Shown here: one piece after another, positions 5,416 through 7,942 of the stretch
Layout of the letters: each line of letters opens with the position of its first letter
Numbering within the stretch: position 1 is the stretch's first letter
Source of the DNA: an uncultured Eubacteriales bacterium
GTDB lineage: Bacteria; Bacillota; Clostridia; Oscillospirales; Oscillospiraceae
Reading direction: 5' to 3'
DNA length: 7,942 nucleotides
Assembly: GCA_900554625.1 (NCBI GenBank)
Contig: USHP01000076.1
Location: 1 to 7,942, forward strand
Made by a program: the position numbers and the translations under genes
Notes under the pieces: model-generated
Told to the model about the DNA's origin: nothing
The model's database searches: none
Seen by the model: the letters and a program-made list of their open reading frames with translations, nothing else

Positions 5416-5739
5416 CTCAATGCAACGTGAAGACCTAGCGTACAGAAATCTAATGTGGTGAAACAAAACCTAGAAAACCAAGACTTGTTTACCAACAATT
5501 GAGAAAGCTGCACACGGGGGGGTGAATCGCTAAGGCTTACGCTGAAGAAACTCAAAAAGCCTCTGGAGTGGATCAACTGTTTAGTCCTGATTCTAGAGGC
5601 AAGGCTTGCAGTTCCCTGTCTGATTCGTCTGGAGAGATGTTGATAAAGTGTATTTATCTGAGATTACTATCCAAGGGATTATTCGAAGAAACGATATTGA
5701 TTATTTTAACATGTTTTTTGCGAGATGTTCACATTTTTC
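5416..5739. other. Non-coding transition zone before the defence cassette
   Basis: About 320 bases without a convincing gene, across which base composition falls to that of the cassette. It contains a strong hairpin at 5559-5600, a 73-codon open stretch in the plus strand (5526-5747) without a well-placed ribosome binding site, and AACAT/ATGTT half-sites (5708-5712 and 5725-5729) just ahead of the next promoter. The heptamer AAGGCTT occurs at 5532 and again at 5601. It may be the left boundary of acquired DNA. No integrase and no copy of the tRNA 3' end is present. Confidence 0.5.
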
Positions 5740-5769
5740 TTGACTAAATTTACACATATGGTATATACT
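5740..5769 (+). promoter_or_regulatory. Promoter of the RloAB-like cassette
   Basis: TTGACT (5740-5745) is followed by TATACT (5764-5769) after 18 bases, or alternatively by the overlapping TATATA (5762-5767) after 16. The -35 box has one mismatch. Transcription would start near 5776, giving an almost leaderless message with the ribosome binding site (5780-5784) at its very start. Such a short leader leaves little room for RNA-based control, so any regulation would act on the promoter DNA. Confidence 0.6.
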
Positions 5770-5792
5770 ACACAGTAGAGGAGGTGTTTTCA

Positions 5793-6998
5793 TTGCTTGT
5801 TATGTTTAGGTTAAAAAACTATGGCTCATTTAAAGATGAGGCAGTTTTGGATATGCGAGCAATTAAATCTTACAAGGAGCATCCCTATAATTTAATTACC
5901 GATTGTGATGACTGCTCACTATTGAAAGTGATGGCAATCTATGGAGCAAATGCAAGTGGTAAATCAAATTTTGTAGATGCATATCATAGCTTCTTATCAA
6001 TTGTTCGAAATTCTTTTAAGAAAAATGATAAAGAAGAATCTGATTCGGTTCTCGAGGAACATTATTATCCTTTCTTTTTTGACAACACAAGTAACGAAGC
6101 AGATACTGAGTTTGAAGCTGTGTATCATTATAATGGATCGGAATACAGATACGGATATGTCTACAATAGCGTGCGAATCGAATATGAATGGCTATATAGA
6201 AAGTCTCTTTCTACAAATCGTCAGAGTAAGATTTTTGAACGGGATTCAGAAAGAATCGACCTAGGTTCATCGGTAAAGAAGGCATGTGATAAATATTTAG
6301 CTGACATTGATGCGGATGTTCTTGCATTGTCCTTTTTTAGCAGTCTTAAACTGAGAACGCACATTTTTAAGGAAACAGTTTATTGTGTTGCAGATATCTT
6401 ACCTGTGTCGCTTTCTTGCCCCCATCAAGCAGACTATATGCTTGAACGTTATTTTGACAAAGATTTTGATGAAGAGGAAAAGCCAAAGTTGCTTTCGTTC
6501 CTTAGTGCAATTGATGTTGGGATTAAAGACATTACGGTAGAGAAAAACAAAAACAGCAATACTGTTTATACCTATCACATGGGAAAAGACAAAGAGCTAT
6601 ATCGCTTTCCTTTGGATATCGAATCTGATGGTACCAAGCGTGCAATTGCCATTTATTCTTTTGTGCGCATTGCTGTCTTATATGGTAAGGGCTTGATTAT
6701 TGATGAATTCAACAATCAACTTCACCCGCTGCTTCAAAAGTATATTATTGATCTATTTTATGAGGAGAGCAAGTGTGGGCAATTGATTTATACAACACAT
6801 GATACCTCATTAATGGACAAACAATTTATGCGTCGCGACCAAATTTGGTTTACTTCTAAAAATGACTTTGGCGAAACATCGTTGTATTCTTTAGCTGAAT
6901 TCAAAATTAGAAACGATAAATCCTTTGAGAAAGATTATCTTGGCGGTATTTATGGTGGAATTCCCATCCTAAAAGATTTTTCTTTTAAGGGGGAATAG
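5793..6998 (+). CDS. AAA15/RloA-type ABC-like ATPase of an RloAB/AbiL-class defence system
   Basis: A 401-residue SMC/ABC-like ATPase. It opens LVMFRLKNYGSFKDEAVLDM, the standard start of AAA15 (OLD/RecF-like) proteins. Walker A is GANASGKS (51-58). Walker B is LIIDEF (301-306), followed by NNQLHP (307-312), the family's usual IDE-x-x-N-x-L-H-P signature in slightly changed form. The switch-histidine motif is TTHD (334-337). The C-terminal RRDQIWF and YLGGIYGGIPIL blocks are typical of RloA-like proteins. In this class the ATPase is thought to sense infection and control its partner. I chose TTG at 5793 because GGAGG (5780-5784) is 8 bases upstream and family members start at this point; the ATG at 5802 is 17 bases away and the GTG at 5784 overlaps that site. 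The RloB-like gene follows after 2 bases. Low G+C contrasts with the host genes. Confidence 0.88.
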   Translation: MLVMFRLKNYGSFKDEAVLDMRAIKSYKEHPYNLITDCDDCSLLKVMAIYGANASGKSNFVDAYHSFLSIVRNSFKKNDKEESDSVLEEHYYPFFFDNTSNEADTEFEAVYHYNGSEYRYGYVYNSVRIEYEWLYRKSLSTNRQSKIFERDSERIDLGSSVKKACDKYLADIDADVLALSFFSSLKLRTHIFKETVYCVADILPVSLSCPHQADYMLERYFDKDFDEEEKPKLLSFLSAIDVGIKDITVEKNKNSNTVYTYHMGKDKELYRFPLDIESDGTKRAIAIYSFVRIAVLYGKGLIIDEFNNQLHPLLQKYIIDLFYEESKCGQLIYTTHDTSLMDKQFMRRDQIWFTSKNDFGETSLYSLAEFKIRNDKSFEKDYLGGIYGGIPILKDFSFKGE

Positions 6999-7000
6999 CA

Positions 7001-7687
7001 ATGGGGTCTGATGATCTGTTTAAAAAGAGACGCGCCAAATTACAAGAGCGAAAAAAAGAAACAAGGACACCGAAACCAAATTCTTTTCTGATTGTTTCAG
7101 AAGGTAAAAAAACAGAACCACTCTATTTTGAAGGCTTAGCAAATCATATAAATGAAAAATACGGGAAAAGTATTGACATTGAAAAGCCATTGATAACGCC
7201 AAGAGGCGAGGGAAAGAGTACAGTGAGCCTTGTAGAAGAGGCTGCAAAAATAGCTTCACGAGCGCCTATCATGTATAGTCAAGTGTGGGTGGTATTTGAC
7301 AAAGACGATTTTGATGATTTCGATGAAGCTGTAGCCTTAGCAGAAAAATATGGATTCAAGGTGGCGTGGAGTAACCAGTCATTTGAATACTGGCTATATC
7401 TCCATTTTAATTATTCAGATTCAGCATTGCATAGAGATGATTGGGTCAGTAAGCTGAGCAACATATTTAAGGATTTGGGGATTAATGATAATGGATATGA
7501 AAAAAATAACCCCAATATTTTTGAGATTGCTACAACATATGGAAGCCTAAAATTTGCGATTACCAATGCAATCCGTGTTGAAAAGCTGCATGTGAACAAA
7601 ACAAAGCCGTCGTTATGTGATCCGTGCACCATGGTTTATCTGCTTATCATGGAACTCAAGCCATATCTGAGTGATCTTTTAGGCTGA
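7001..7687 (+). CDS. rloB: RloB-like protein, putative effector of the defence cassette
   Basis: A 228-residue protein with the RloB domain over most of its length. Residues 1-27 are very basic (KKRRAKLQERKKE). The core begins FLIVSEGKKTEPLYFEGL (29-46), where E34 fits the TOPRIM-type catalytic glutamate. WVVFDKDDFDDF (96-107) supplies the acidic D100-x-D102 pair, and SFEYWLYLHF (127-136) is the conserved F-E-x-W block. TOPRIM folds occur in nucleases and topoisomerases, and the TOPRIM-like partner in the related PARIS system is the toxic effector; nuclease activity here is inferred. Its original name comes from ORFs linked to restriction genes in Campylobacter, and AbiLii of lactococci is related. 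The ATG at 7001 has AAGGGGG (6987-6993) 7 bases upstream, inside the end of the ATPase gene, so the two are coupled. All expected motifs are intact. Confidence 0.88.
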   Translation: MGSDDLFKKRRAKLQERKKETRTPKPNSFLIVSEGKKTEPLYFEGLANHINEKYGKSIDIEKPLITPRGEGKSTVSLVEEAAKIASRAPIMYSQVWVVFDKDDFDDFDEAVALAEKYGFKVAWSNQSFEYWLYLHFNYSDSALHRDDWVSKLSNIFKDLGINDNGYEKNNPNIFEIATTYGSLKFAITNAIRVEKLHVNKTKPSLCDPCTMVYLLIMELKPYLSDLLG

Positions 7688-7942
7688 TTTAAATCTTGTA
7701 TGCACCTAACTGCTCTACATCAGAAAATCCATAGGTAGTACTGTCAGAAGCCTGAATGCTTTATTCTGACCCACCCATCATTCATTCTATCAAGAGGGAC
7801 ACGGAAGGAACGATGGACAGAATTTAGGGATTCACGCATTTAGAATGCCGTTCTTGATCATCCAACGGTAATTGGATTCCTAAATCAAGGCCCCTCAGAG
7901 AATTTTGTGTAAGCGATTTTCGACAAAATCAAGAATATCACG
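7688..7942. other. Non-coding right flank of the cassette
   Basis: No complete gene is visible. Besides the hairpin at 7743-7770, there is a nested fold at 7822-7885: an outer 12-pair stem with two inner hairpins. On the minus strand, the last 48 bases (7942-7895) read RDILDFVENRLHKIL then stop, which could be the C-terminus of a gene entering from the right. That is too short to assign. Confidence 0.4.
7743..7770 (+). terminator. Weak hairpin downstream of the RloB-like gene
   Basis: GTCAGAA (7743-7749) pairs with TTCTGAC (7764-7770). The loop can form a further short stem (GC at 7750-7751 with GC at 7758-7759). No U-run follows, so it may be a weak terminator or a 3' hairpin. It is the nearest inverted repeat after the stop codon at 7687. 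Confidence 0.3.

Noticed and set aside
4965..7942. Integration of an element into tRNA-Leu, with a repeated tRNA 3' end as attachment site
   Set aside because: I looked for a second copy of the tRNA 3' end in the rest of the window and did not see one, and there is no integrase. The far end could lie outside the window.
1..7942. CRISPR array
   Set aside because: No regularly spaced direct repeats were seen anywhere in the window; the repeated elements found are inverted repeats.

Overview
The window looks like a chromosomal segment of a low-G+C-phylum (Firmicutes/Bacillota) clostridium with a fairly GC-rich genome, most likely a gut Oscillospiraceae/Ruminococcaceae-type organism. The basis is strong AGGAGG-type ribosome binding sites, consensus sigma-A promoters, a BofA-family sporulation protein, DnaD-domain primosome proteins with a zinc-finger helicase loader, and a CCA-encoding tRNA-Leu. 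I cannot name a genus from the sequence alone.

Left part (1-1088, minus strand): three genes read leftwards. bofA (pro-sigma-K processing inhibitor family) is furthest right, followed by a type I phosphoribosyltransferase with its own consensus promoter, and a DUF805 membrane protein that runs off the left edge.

Middle spacer (1089-1719): about 630 bases with no credible gene, between divergently read bofA and dnaD-like genes. It holds a dense series of near-perfect hairpins, at least two of them shaped like intrinsic terminators. This is the least explained part of the window. A sigma-A promoter at its right end serves the next operon.

Replication/nucleotide operon (1720-4826, plus strand): a DnaD-domain protein, a DnaC/DnaI-type AAA+ helicase loader, a HAD phosphatase of the phosphoglycolate-phosphatase type and a YfbR-type HD 5'-deoxynucleotidase. 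Gaps between them are only 2 to 9 bases. The first two proteins should load the replicative helicase; the last two dephosphorylate small metabolites, YfbR acting on deoxynucleoside monophosphates. A tRNA-Leu(UAA) with its own promoter and a strong terminator follows immediately, then a small protein resembling DUF6061.

Right part (5416-7942): base composition drops sharply. A sampled 60-base block at 2041-2100 has 33 G+C and one at 5221-5280 has 36, but 6241-6300 has only 23. This section carries a two-gene cassette, an AAA15/RloA-type ATPase and an RloB-type protein with a TOPRIM-like motif set. It matches the architecture of the RloAB/AbiL class of anti-phage systems, which is related in design to PARIS. 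The cassette has its own promoter, is flanked by structured non-coding DNA, and lies close to a tRNA gene, so it is best read as horizontally acquired defence DNA. The family is known; this instance and its setting are the most notable functional content here.
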